DNA of 18,824 bases. Origin: Palsa-1233 sp031367105. Its GTDB lineage: Bacteria; Gemmatimonadota; Gemmatimonadetes; Gemmatimonadales; GWC2-71-9. Each line of letters opens with the position of its first letter. Positions within the stretch are counted from its first letter, which is position 1. The position numbers were made by a program, and so were the translations under genes. The stretch lies in contig JANLPG010000187.1 in the NCBI GenBank assembly GCA_031367105.1, positions 1 to 18,824 on the forward strand, read 5' to 3'. The notes below the pieces were generated by a model. It worked only from the letters and a program-made list of their open reading frames with translations. It was not told the origin of the DNA and made no database searches. Positions 1 to 7,905 of the stretch are shown piece after piece.

Positions 1-53
1 GTGAATACTTGCCGGCACTGCGGGCGGCATTCGGTCGCAGTCGACGCAAATGA
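1..53 (+). CDS. C-terminal end of an upstream gene (possibly DUF58 protein), partial
   Basis: Reading from position 3 gives 16 codons (EYLPALRAAFGRSRRK) ending in TGA at 51-53. The stop overlaps the ATG of the next gene (ATGA at 50-53), as at most junctions downstream, so this is probably the tail of a co-transcribed gene. The basic Leu/Arg-rich tail and its place just upstream of a Bat operon fit a DUF58 protein, which usually sits between a MoxR ATPase and batA. Only the tail is visible, so the family is inferred from context. Confidence 0.5.
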   Translation, partial: EYLPALRAAFGRSRRK

Positions 54-733
54 GCCAGCAACCGGTCCGGCGGACCGTGGGTGACACGCTTACCATCGTG
101 CAACGCGTGCGAACCGTGCCCGGTGCGGTGGTGCAACCGCGGTTGCTCACCGATTCCTCGCTGGTGACCCTGCTCTCGCCGCCGTCGCTCACGCGCGAGG
201 GCGACAACCTGCGCATTGCGTACCACGTCGCCGTCTGGCAGGCCGGCACGAACGAGTTGACGGTGCCGGGTGCGGTGGTCGTGAGCCCGGGGGGCGTGGT
301 CGACACGCTTCCCGATACCCACGTCCTGTTGCAGGTGGCGACGGTGTTGCCGAGCGGAAAAGCGGTGACCTCCCTCGCCCCAAGACCGGCGCGGACAGTC
401 ATCCCCCGCGGCGACCGCTCGCTTCTCCCCTTCGTGGTGCTCCTCACCCTGCTAATGCTCGCTGTCGCCGTGGCCGCGTGGTGGCTCCGCCGCCGCGGCC
501 CCGAGCGGCTGTCACCTCGGCCGCTCTCGCCGCCACCGCTGGACGCCGAACGCTTGAATCGATGGCTTGCCGCAGGCGAAGCCCAGCTGGCGCTGGCCCA
601 CGTGGAGTCATTGTTGCGCGAGCGACCCGAACTCGCGGATTGGCGGGCCCGCGCGGATGCGGCCCGCTACGCCCGTGGCTCGGACGCGGCGTTGGCGGCG
701 CTGGTGCGGGAAGGGTGGGAGCAGCTGACGTGA
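50..733 (+). CDS. Bat-operon-associated single-helix membrane protein, function unknown
   Basis: This 227-residue protein has a beta-rich N-terminal part (about residues 8-100) that opens with VGDTLTIVQRV, resembling the Ig-like start of BatD-type domains. One hydrophobic helix follows at about 126-145 (FVVLLTLLMLAVAVAAWWL) with RRRG directly after it. A Pro/Arg-rich linker and a helical tail (about 165-227) end the protein. No signal peptide is visible: the frame is closed by TGA at 2-4 and no ATG, GTG or TTG precedes the ATG at 50. The start overlaps the upstream stop, and the stop overlaps the GTG of batA. Position between a probable DUF58 gene and batA suggests a role in the Bat membrane complex, but I do not recognise a named family. 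Confidence 0.75.
   Translation: MSQQPVRRTVGDTLTIVQRVRTVPGAVVQPRLLTDSSLVTLLSPPSLTREGDNLRIAYHVAVWQAGTNELTVPGAVVVSPGGVVDTLPDTHVLLQVATVLPSGKAVTSLAPRPARTVIPRGDRSLLPFVVLLTLLMLAVAVAAWWLRRRGPERLSPRPLSPPPLDAERLNRWLAAGEAQLALAHVESLLRERPELADWRARADAARYARGSDAALAALVREGWEQLT
717..721 (+). promoter_or_regulatory. Ribosome binding site fixing the batA start
   Basis: GGGAG lies 8 nt upstream of the GTG at 730. It supports starting batA at 730, giving a 4-nt GTGA overlap with the previous gene, rather than at an in-frame ATG 252 nt upstream that would run through the preceding gene. Confidence 0.6.
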
Positions 734-1707
734 TTGAATTCGTCCGCCCCTGGCTGTTGCTCCTGCTGCTGGCGCTCCCGTGGTGGTGGTATCGGCGTCG
801 GCGAGTGCCGCTCGCCACTGCGGTGGTCAGCGACAGCGCTCCGTTCCTGGCGGCCACGCGCGGCCGTTGGAAACTGTGGCTGCCGCCCACACTCCGGTCG
901 CTGGTCGTGGCCGCTCTGGTGGTCGCTGCAGCCGGACCGTACCGTCAGGGTGACCGCACGATCGTGAATGCCGATGGCATCGCCATTGTGATCGCACTGG
1001 ACGTCTCGAGTTCGATGCTGGCCGAGGATTTCTCACCGGCGAATCGTCTTGAGGTCGCCAAGCAGCAAGCGCTGGCGTTCGTTCGAGGTCGCACCGCCGA
1101 TCGGATCGGCCTGGTGACGTTCGCGGGGGAGGCGCTTACCCAGGTACCGGTCACGCTCGATTATCCCGCCCTCGAACGGGCCATCGAGTCGGTCCGGATT
1201 GGCGACCTCGAGGACGGCACCGCAATCGGTTCTGGCCTGGCGACGGCGGTGGCACGCCTGCGGAAGGTCCCCGGCAAGGAGAAGGTGATTCTGCTGCTGA
1301 CCGACGGCGAGAACAACCGCGGGCTGATCGACCCACGGACCGCCGCGCAGACCGCGCAGGCGTTCGGCATCAAGGTCTACACGATCGGTGTTGGCACCGA
1401 GGGCCAGGCACGGGTGCCCACGGGGCAGGGGCTGAATGGCTTCCGCTACGAGATGCTTCCCGTGCGGATCGACGAAGCGCTGCTACGGGAGATCGCCGAT
1501 CACACGGGAGCCCGCTACTTCCGCGCGAAGGATTCCGAGGCACTGACGCGGATCTTCGGGCAGATCGACCGTCTCGAGCGAACCCCGGTTGACGTGATCC
1601 GCTATACCCGTCACGAAGAGCGCACTCGACCATTCCTCGCCGCCGCGTTCGTGCTGCTCGGCCTCGAACTGCTGCTGGCAACGACGACCGTGGTCCGCGT
1701 TCCGTGA
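730..1707 (+). CDS. batA: BatA: membrane-anchored von Willebrand factor A protein
   Basis: This 325-residue VWA protein belongs to the Bat system, a membrane/periplasmic complex linked to stress or oxygen tolerance in Bacteroides, Leptospira and others. A helix near the N-terminus (about 8-21), basic RRRR, and a second helix (about 56-72) precede the VWA domain (about 85-265). A C-terminal helix lies at about 300-318. The metal-ion-dependent adhesion site is complete: D91-x-S93-x-S95, T164 (EDGTAIGSG) and D192 (LTDGEN). The GTG start at 730 overlaps the previous stop and begins MIEFVRPWLLLL, a typical BatA opening. The TGA overlaps the GTG of batB. The family assignment is strong, but the molecular job of Bat proteins is poorly known. 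Confidence 0.92.
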   Translation: MIEFVRPWLLLLLLALPWWWYRRRRVPLATAVVSDSAPFLAATRGRWKLWLPPTLRSLVVAALVVAAAGPYRQGDRTIVNADGIAIVIALDVSSSMLAEDFSPANRLEVAKQQALAFVRGRTADRIGLVTFAGEALTQVPVTLDYPALERAIESVRIGDLEDGTAIGSGLATAVARLRKVPGKEKVILLLTDGENNRGLIDPRTAAQTAQAFGIKVYTIGVGTEGQARVPTGQGLNGFRYEMLPVRIDEALLREIADHTGARYFRAKDSEALTRIFGQIDRLERTPVDVIRYTRHEERTRPFLAAAFVLLGLELLLATTTVVRVP

Positions 1708-3305
1708 AGGTGGAATCTGTCACCCTGCTCTTTGCGGCACCGCTGCTCGCGGTGGGTATTCTCGCGTTGGCACTCGCGGCACGCCGCCGTCGGCGCGCGG
1801 CGGCGGCGGCGTGGTCCGCGGCACTCGGGGCCCGGGCGCTGCAGCTCGGACGCCGGTCGCCGTGGCTGCTTGCGGCGATTGCCTTGTTGATCGCCGTCGG
1901 AATGGCCGGGCCGCGTTGGGGCGTGACAGCGCGCTCGACAGAATCCCGGGCACTCAACGTCGTGCTCGTGATGGATGTGTCCCGTTCGATGCTGGCGCAG
2001 GATGTCGCCCCGAATCGGCTCACCCGCGCCAGTGGACTGGCCCGGCGACTGGTGCAGGACCTCACCGGTGATCGCCTTGCGCTGATTGCCTTCAGCGCCC
2101 GCGGCTACCTGCTCTCGCCGCTCACGCTCGACCAGAGCGCGATCGCGCTCCAGCTCGATGCCCTCGATCCCGAGATGGCGAGCGAGGGCGGCTCGGGCCT
2201 TGCCAGCGCGCTGAATCAGGCGCGCGTCGTGCTCAACAGCAGTTCTCAGGGTGGCGATCGGGCGGTCGTGGTTTTTACTGATGGAGAGAGCTTCGAATCC
2301 GAGGCCGAGCTGGCTGCAGCGGGGCGTGCCCTGCGACAGGCGAAAATCACCCTCATCGCGCTGCCGGTCGGTGACGTGCGTGGGGCCCGGATTCCCGAGC
2401 CGGGCGGCGGCTGGCACAAGGACAGCGAAGGGAAAGAAGTTGTCACGGTGCGTCGCGATGATCTGCTCGGTGCTGCCGTCACGGCAGCCGAGGGAGTGCT
2501 CGTACCCGCATCGGCAGCGGACCCTTCGGGCGAAGCGCGCCGGGTGTTGTCGCGGCTCGCTCGCGCCCCGGCCAGCGATCGGGCGACGGCCGACCTGATG
2601 CCCCGGGCCTGGTTGTTCGCGCTGGTGGCCGTGCTGCTCCTGCTCGGACAGACGCTGACGCGCCGGAGCGCGGCGCTCGTGATGCTGATGCTCACGGCTG
2701 GCCTTGGGCGTGCCCAGGCGCAGCGGCCGTCGCCCGGCACGCGGTACCTTGCGCGCGGGGACAGTGCGCGAGCGCGAGTGGTGCTGCTGCAGGAAGCCAC
2801 CCGGCTTCGGAGCGACACGGCGTGGTTCAATGCCGGTACGGCGGCATTGCTCACCGGCGATCTGCCCGCCGCCACTGCCGCGCTGCAACGGGCGACCACC
2901 TCGCTCGATCCCGACTTGCGGCGGCGCGCCCTCTATAATCTGGGGACGGCCTACCTTCAACAAGCCCGGCGGGACACGACGCGACGCGACTCACTGCTCA
3001 CCAGCGCCGCGACGCAGTTGCAATCGGCATTGCTCCTTGGTCCGACGGATCGCGATGCCAAGTTCAACTACGAACTTGCCCGCACGCTGCGTCGGCCACC
3101 GCCGCCGAAGCCTTCGGGTGGTGGTGGTTCGGGGAAGGGAACCGGTCAGCCGCCGCCGGAACCCCCGAAGAACGACAAGGGTTCGATGAGCAAGGCAGAA
3201 GCCGAGCAAGTGCTCAGCGCGATGGAACGCGCGGAACGAGATACTCGCCAAGGGCAATATCAGCGGCAGCGACGGTCGCAACCGCCGAACGGGCCGGACT
3301 GGTAA
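1704..3305 (+). CDS. batB: BatB-BatC fusion: VWA membrane protein joined to a TPR protein
   Basis: The 533-residue product joins two Bat proteins. The BatB part has helices at about 7-25 and 51-67, with a basic run between, then a VWA domain (about 85-280) and a helix at about 303-318. The adhesion-site motif is D91-x-S93-x-S95 and D193; the usual Thr position aligns with S160 (MASEGGSG). After a short TRRS loop comes a signal-peptide-like stretch from M327 to A339 with an A-Q-A end, then TPR-like repeats (about 345-450). A Pro/Gly linker (463-488) and a helical tail ending in DW follow, both typical of BatC. The GTG start overlaps the batA stop (GTGA), and the TAA overlaps the next ATG (TAATG). 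The reading frame is intact through the joint, so a frameshift is not needed to explain it. Confidence 0.88.
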   Translation: MKVESVTLLFAAPLLAVGILALALAARRRRRAAAAAWSAALGARALQLGRRSPWLLAAIALLIAVGMAGPRWGVTARSTESRALNVVLVMDVSRSMLAQDVAPNRLTRASGLARRLVQDLTGDRLALIAFSARGYLLSPLTLDQSAIALQLDALDPEMASEGGSGLASALNQARVVLNSSSQGGDRAVVVFTDGESFESEAELAAAGRALRQAKITLIALPVGDVRGARIPEPGGGWHKDSEGKEVVTVRRDDLLGAAVTAAEGVLVPASAADPSGEARRVLSRLARAPASDRATADLMPRAWLFALVAVLLLLGQTLTRRSAALVMLMLTAGLGRAQAQRPSPGTRYLARGDSARARVVLLQEATRLRSDTAWFNAGTAALLTGDLPAATAALQRATTSLDPDLRRRALYNLGTAYLQQARRDTTRRDSLLTSAATQLQSALLLGPTDRDAKFNYELARTLRRPPPPKPSGGGGSGKGTGQPPPEPPKNDKGSMSKAEAEQVLSAMERAERDTRQGQYQRQRRSQPPNGPDW

Positions 3306-5251
3306 TGCTGATCGCGCTGTTGTTTACCCTGATCGCCCAGGATACCACTGGACTGTCGCCGCGCGCACGGGCGATGCTCGACCGTTTCCCGGTTCCCCGG
3401 GTGGGCGAGGTCTCCATCGCCACCCGCTTCTCGACCGACACAGCCTGGATCGGCGAGCAGGTCGAGCTGGTCACGGCAGCGTGGTTCCCGCGCGAACTGC
3501 GAAATCGGCTCCGGCATACACCGAACCTGCTGCCACCTGCGCTGAACGGACTGTGGAGTGTGCAGGCGCAAGCCAATATGTCGATGGCGGCGACACGCGT
3601 AGTGGGCGGCCAACTGTACGATCTCTTCGTCGCACACCAGACGCTTTTCCCGCTTGGAGGCGGGAAGATCACGGTGCCACCGGCGGTGCTGACCTATTCG
3701 GTACCGGCGTCGCTCTCATTTTTTGCTCCGGAGCAACGCAAGACGCTGACGTCACGGTCCGCGACGCTGGTGATCCGAGCGATCCCCGTGCGCCTGAGTG
3801 CAGCGCTCGGAAGCGGCCCGACGGCGCGCAACCTCCGGGTGACCTGGCGGGGCGTGGCCGCGCCAATCCACGCTGGCACCCCCGCGATGATCGAAGTCGT
3901 GCTGACCGGCGAGGGGAACGTCGCGCTCTGGCCTTCGCCGGAGCTGACCTGGCCAACGGGGGTGCGCGTCTACCCCGACCGGACTGAGGAGCGGTCGATC
4001 GACGTGGCGGGACGCCGGGGTGGAGAGAAGCGCTTTCGCTTCACCGTCGTCGCGGATAGCGAGGGGGTGCTGTCGCTGGCCCGGGTGCGCTATCCCTATT
4101 TTGATCCCGTTACGGCGGACGTGAGCGCCGCCACCGCCGATGCGGTGGCCCTCGTGGTGTTGCCGGGGAAAGGGGTCGCGGCATTGCGCCGTGTGCTGCC
4201 GATCAGCGATGACGACGATTTCCCGGTGGCGTCGCAGCTCGTGGAGCGCGGCTGGCCGGCGATCATCGCACTCGCGCTGTTGCCGCTGGTCGTAATAGTC
4301 TGGCAGCGGCGACGCCGACCCGCGCGTATAGTCGTGGCGCCGCCGCGCTCCCCTGAGGCCGAGTTCGCCACCCTCCTCGGAAGTCGCGGCGAAGCGAGTC
4401 CCGAGACCGTGGTGCCGGTGCTCCGCCGTCGTGGTGTCCCACGTGACGACGCCGAAGGAGTCCGACAGTGGTTGACTGCGGCCTCGCGCCGCCGCTACGG
4501 ACCTCCTGGGTCGGACGTGACCCCGCCACCGGCCCCGCTCGCACGCGTGCTCGCTCGACTCCGCCGAGTCGTGCGGATGACACCCCTGCTGCTGGTGGTG
4601 CTGCTGGCGCCCCGCGCTGTCGCACAGACCGCCGCCGACGCGATGACGCAATATCGCGGTGCCGATTACGCCGCCGCCGCGGCCTCATTCACCGTGGCCG
4701 CGCAACGGGCACCTTTGTCGGTCGGGCTCTGGCGTAACCTCGCCGCAGCGCACTGGCTCGAAGGGGACGATGTCGGCGCGGCAGCGGCGTGGCTGCGAGC
4801 ACTGCACCTCGCGCCCCGCGATCCGGTGACCCGCGAAGAGTGGCACGGTGCAGGTGGGATTCCGGCTGAAGTGCGTGCGCTCGCGCCAAGTGTTCCGCTC
4901 AGCCGCGACGAATTGCTCCTGGTCGCGCTCGCTGCCTGGCTGCTGGCCTGGTTGGCGATCTTCCTGCGGGCGCGGCGAGTCGGTGTCCTGCTCGTTGCGC
5001 TGACGGTGGCCACTGCCACCGCGGTCGTGCTGCGTACCGTCGGAGTGTCGCGACACCGGGTGTTGTTGCGCTCGGGCGCCACGCTGCGCGTCTCACCCCA
5101 TCCCGCAGCGCCGCGGCTCGGAGACGGGACGGCGTGGGCGATCGGTCGGGTGGAGCGGCAGCGCGATGGGTGGGTTCTTGTCGCCCTCGATGGCGGGCGG
5201 CGCGGCTGGCTCCCGGGCACCGATGTTGCGCCCCTCGGGCCACTAGATTGA
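3305..5251 (+). CDS. batD: BatD-BatE fusion: oxygen-tolerance domain joined to TPR/SH3-like protein
   Basis: The 648-residue product again joins two Bat proteins. The BatD half has a short hydrophobic signal (about 2-12), beta-rich Ig-like domains (about 35-300), a helix at about 317-334 and a basic cytoplasmic segment (about 335-424). At M425 a signal-peptide-like stretch (MTPLLLVVLLAPRAVA, ending at A440) begins the BatE half. It holds TPR-like repeats (about 445-510), two helices (about 537-554 and 558-577) and a C-terminal SH3-like domain (about 585-645). That layout matches stand-alone BatE of Bacteroidetes. An ATG at 4577 could in principle start BatE separately, but no clear ribosome binding site precedes it. 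The gene overlaps batB by 1 nt. mutL follows within 4 nt. Confidence 0.85.
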   Translation: MLIALLFTLIAQDTTGLSPRARAMLDRFPVPRVGEVSIATRFSTDTAWIGEQVELVTAAWFPRELRNRLRHTPNLLPPALNGLWSVQAQANMSMAATRVVGGQLYDLFVAHQTLFPLGGGKITVPPAVLTYSVPASLSFFAPEQRKTLTSRSATLVIRAIPVRLSAALGSGPTARNLRVTWRGVAAPIHAGTPAMIEVVLTGEGNVALWPSPELTWPTGVRVYPDRTEERSIDVAGRRGGEKRFRFTVVADSEGVLSLARVRYPYFDPVTADVSAATADAVALVVLPGKGVAALRRVLPISDDDDFPVASQLVERGWPAIIALALLPLVVIVWQRRRRPARIVVAPPRSPEAEFATLLGSRGEASPETVVPVLRRRGVPRDDAEGVRQWLTAASRRRYGPPGSDVTPPPAPLARVLARLRRVVRMTPLLLVVLLAPRAVAQTAADAMTQYRGADYAAAAASFTVAAQRAPLSVGLWRNLAAAHWLEGDDVGAAAAWLRALHLAPRDPVTREEWHGAGGIPAEVRALAPSVPLSRDELLLVALAAWLLAWLAIFLRARRVGVLLVALTVATATAVVLRTVGVSRHRVLLRSGATLRVSPHPAAPRLGDGTAWAIGRVERQRDGWVLVALDGGRRGWLPGTDVAPLGPLD

Positions 5252-5255
5252 GGTG

Positions 5256-6992
5256 ATGCCCACCGAGGTCATTCGCCGCATTGCGATCCTGCCCGACGCC
5301 GTGGCCAACCAGATCGCCGCGGGCGAGGTGGTGGAGCGTCCCGCGTCCGTGGTGAAGGAGCTGGCCGAGAACGCCCTCGATGCGGGGGCACGGCACGTTC
5401 GCGTGACCATCGAGAACGGCGGCAAGACGCTGATCGAAGTCGCCGATGACGGCACGGGAATGGGCCGCGACGATGCCATCCTCGCCCTGGACCGTCACGC
5501 CACAAGCAAGATCCGATCGACCCAGGACCTGGTGGGGATCGGCTCCTTCGGCTTTCGGGGCGAGGCGCTGCCAGCCATTGCTTCGGTCACTCGCTTCACT
5601 CTGCTCACCGCCACCGACGACGGCCTCGGTACCGAGGTCGGAGTCACCGGCGGGCGGATCGATGAGGTGCGCGACGCGGCCAGGCAGCGCGGCACCACCA
5701 TCACCGCGCGTGCGGTGTTCTTCAATACTCCCGCACGCCGCAAGTTTCTGCGCTCCGCCGCGAGCGAGACTCGTGCGGTCCTCGACGCGGTCAGTACCCT
5801 CGCTCTGGCCCACCCGGCAGTCGGATTCGAGTTGCTGATCGATGGCCGGCAGCGGTTGCACGTGCCTGCCGATCAGCCCCGCGACGAGCGGCTCGCCGCA
5901 GTCTGGGGCCCCGACCTCGCCCGGACGCTCCTCCCCGTCTCGTTCGCCGTGGGGGGGGTGCTGGTGGAAGGCTTCACGCAGCGCCCTGCCGATGCCCAGC
6001 CTACGGGCCGACGCACTCAGATGTTCGTCAACGGCAGGCCATTTCGCGACTCGTTTCTGGTGCGCGCCGCCGAAGCGGGGTATCGCTCGGCAATCCACCC
6101 CGGCGACCGACCGTCGCTCTTCCTCAACGTCCGCGTCGACCCCGCGGACGTCGATGTGAACGTCCACCCAGCCAAGCTCGAAGTCCGCTTCCGGGAGCGC
6201 TTCGCCGTCGAGCGCGCGGTCGAGGAAGCCGTGCGCGACGCGCTCGGGCAATTGGTCGCCGCTGCGATGGTGGGTGAGGCACCGCTCGCCGGTGCGGTTC
6301 CGCTCCCACGCTGGCCCGAGCCCATTGCCGACGACGAGTCACCGCCCGACCTCTTCGCGCCACTCGACACCGATGGCACCGGTGTCGCGTCGCCCAGCGG
6401 CCAGCCAGTCCCTGTCGCGGCGTGGAGCACTCCGTTACTGCAACTTGCCGACACCTACCTCTGCTACGAATCGCCCGATGGATTGGTGATCGTGGACCAG
6501 CACTCGGCGCACGAGCGAGTGCTGTACGAGGAAGTGCTGCGGGAACTTGCCGGAGTGGGGATCCCGGCGCAGCGGCTCTTGCTCCCGTTCACGATCGAGC
6601 TGACCGACGAGGAACTGGATGTGACGGCCGCTCACGCCGAGGAATTGCGACGCATCGGCTTCGAGATCGAACCATTCGGCGGTCGGACCGTCGCGATTCA
6701 CGGGGTACCGAACCCGCATCCCCGCTTTGACGCGGCGGCGTGTTTTCGGGAGATGGTGGCGGATCTTGCGCGGGGTCGCTTCGGCGGCTGGGCCAATCGG
6801 CTGGAACGCTTTGCCGCGACCTACGCCTGTCGTGCGGCGGTCAAGGCCGGCCAACGGCTCGATGAGCGCAGTATGCGCGAGCTGCTGCTCCGCCTCTTCG
6901 CCTGCCGGCTTGCGCCCCACGACGTGCACGGTCGCTCCACCATTGTGCAGCTCCCCCGCGAAGAGCTGGAGCGCCGCTTTGGTCGAAGCTAG
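5256..6992 (+). CDS. mutL: DNA mismatch repair protein MutL
   Basis: This 578-residue MutL couples mismatch recognition by MutS to strand removal. The N-terminal GHKL ATPase is clear: E38-N39 in the ENALDAGA motif, D64-D65-G66-T-G (DDGTGM) and G99-F-R-G-E (GFRGEAL), with the typical QIAAGEVVERPASVVKEL opening. A Pro-rich linker follows at about 350-395. The C-terminal domain has the endonuclease-type motif DQHSAHERVLYE (D414 to E425), Ser replacing the usual Ala, and A524-C525-R526. The usual CPHGRP motif reads D556-V-H558-G-R-S, so Cys is replaced by Asp. I chose the ATG at 5256; a GTG directly before it (5253) is an alternative. The tail overlaps miaA by 14 nt. Confidence 0.97.
   Translation: MPTEVIRRIAILPDAVANQIAAGEVVERPASVVKELAENALDAGARHVRVTIENGGKTLIEVADDGTGMGRDDAILALDRHATSKIRSTQDLVGIGSFGFRGEALPAIASVTRFTLLTATDDGLGTEVGVTGGRIDEVRDAARQRGTTITARAVFFNTPARRKFLRSAASETRAVLDAVSTLALAHPAVGFELLIDGRQRLHVPADQPRDERLAAVWGPDLARTLLPVSFAVGGVLVEGFTQRPADAQPTGRRTQMFVNGRPFRDSFLVRAAEAGYRSAIHPGDRPSLFLNVRVDPADVDVNVHPAKLEVRFRERFAVERAVEEAVRDALGQLVAAAMVGEAPLAGAVPLPRWPEPIADDESPPDLFAPLDTDGTGVASPSGQPVPVAAWSTPLLQLADTYLCYESPDGLVIVDQHSAHERVLYEEVLRELAGVGIPAQRLLLPFTIELTDEELDVTAAHAEELRRIGFEIEPFGGRTVAIHGVPNPHPRFDAAACFREMVADLARGRFGGWANRLERFAATYACRAAVKAGQRLDERSMRELLLRLFACRLAPHDVHGRSTIVQLPREELERRFGRS
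6968..6971 (+). promoter_or_regulatory. Ribosome binding site for miaA inside mutL
   Basis: GGAG, within the purine-rich stretch 6960-6971, lies 7 nt upstream of a TTG at 6979. It supports TTG as the miaA start, since no ATG or GTG in that frame gives a protein of the right length. Confidence 0.6.
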
Positions 6993-7905
6993 GACGCCGA
7001 TCCTGCTCGGCCCGACTGGCGTTGGCAAGACTGCCGTTGCGCTGGCACTCGCCGAATACTGGCCCATCGAGGTAGTCTCGGCCGATTCCCGTCAGGTGTA
7101 TCGCGGACTCGATATTGCGACCGCCAAGGCCACGCGGCGCGAACGGCAACGGGTTCCGCACCATCTGCTCGACCTGATACGCCCCGGCGAACGCTACAGC
7201 GCCGGCCGATTCGCAGTCGATGCCGCTGAGGCGATCCGCGACATCCGCTCGCGCGGCAAAATGCCGGTGGTCGTCGGGGGAACCGGGCTCTATCTCAAGG
7301 CGTTGGTGGAGGGGCTGTTCAAGGAGCCGCCGCTCGATCGCCCCCGCCGAGACGCGCTCCTCGCGCTGACCGCCGGGATGGACAATGTGAGCCTGGTCCG
7401 CTGGGCTGCCCGGCTCGATCCGGGAATGCCGGCAGGAAGCGGACGGCAGCGCGCTTCGCGTGCCATCGAGATCGCCTTGCTGACAGGTTTTTCGCTGCGA
7501 TGGTGGCAGCGTGCGGTGGCCGCCGAAGGTGTCGTGAATCCGTGGATGGTGCGGCTCACCCTGCCACGACAGCTGCTCCACCAGCGGATCCGCACCCGCA
7601 CCGAGGAGATGCTGCGCCGGGGACTGCTCGAGGAAGTCGCCGCTGTCCTCGCGGATGGTGCGCCGACGGATGGACCGGGGATGGATGGCATCGGCGTGCG
7701 CGAAGCGGTGGCGGTGCTGCAGGGGCGTCTCCCCAGGGAGTTGCTGGTCGACCTGATTGCGACCGCGACGCGCCAGTATGCCAAACGCCAGGAAACGTGG
7801 TTCCGCCATCAGGTGGCGGGGGCGATGCTCACCCTCGATGCCACCCGGCCGCCGGAACAGCTCGCGGCCGCGATCGCCGCAGAATGGGAGCGAATGTCGC
7901 AATGA
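6979..7905 (+). CDS. miaA: tRNA dimethylallyltransferase MiaA
   Basis: This 308-residue enzyme transfers a dimethylallyl group from DMAPP to N6 of A37 in tRNAs that read UNN codons. Visible motifs are the P-loop G11-P-T-G-V-G-K17-T18, the substrate loop around D36 (SADSRQVYRGLDIATAK), VGGTGLYLKAL, the DGIGVREAV segment and the C-terminal YAKRQETWFR signature. The TTG start at 6979 gives a normal family length and the expected N-terminus just before the P-loop. It overlaps mutL by 14 nt, so translation is probably coupled. The mutL-miaA adjacency also occurs in Escherichia coli. The stop overlaps the ATG of bshA (ATGA). Confidence 0.95.
   Translation: MVEARTPILLGPTGVGKTAVALALAEYWPIEVVSADSRQVYRGLDIATAKATRRERQRVPHHLLDLIRPGERYSAGRFAVDAAEAIRDIRSRGKMPVVVGGTGLYLKALVEGLFKEPPLDRPRRDALLALTAGMDNVSLVRWAARLDPGMPAGSGRQRASRAIEIALLTGFSLRWWQRAVAAEGVVNPWMVRLTLPRQLLHQRIRTRTEEMLRRGLLEEVAAVLADGAPTDGPGMDGIGVREAVAVLQGRLPRELLVDLIATATRQYAKRQETWFRHQVAGAMLTLDATRPPEQLAAAIAAEWERMSQ

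Noticed and set aside
478..729. N-terminal extension of batA to an ATG at 478
   Set aside because: The extra 84 residues are Arg/Ala/Gly-rich out-of-frame reading of the preceding gene, and the GTG at 730 has a ribosome binding site and the usual overlap.
1611..2963. 450-codon open frame on the minus strand
   Set aside because: It lies opposite batA/batB-batC, has low-complexity Arg/Gly/Pro composition and no recognisable motif. Long antisense frames are expected at this GC content.
4899..6251. 450-codon open frame on the minus strand
   Set aside because: It runs opposite the 3' part of batD-batE and the MutL ATPase domain and has no family motif; it is a GC-driven shadow.
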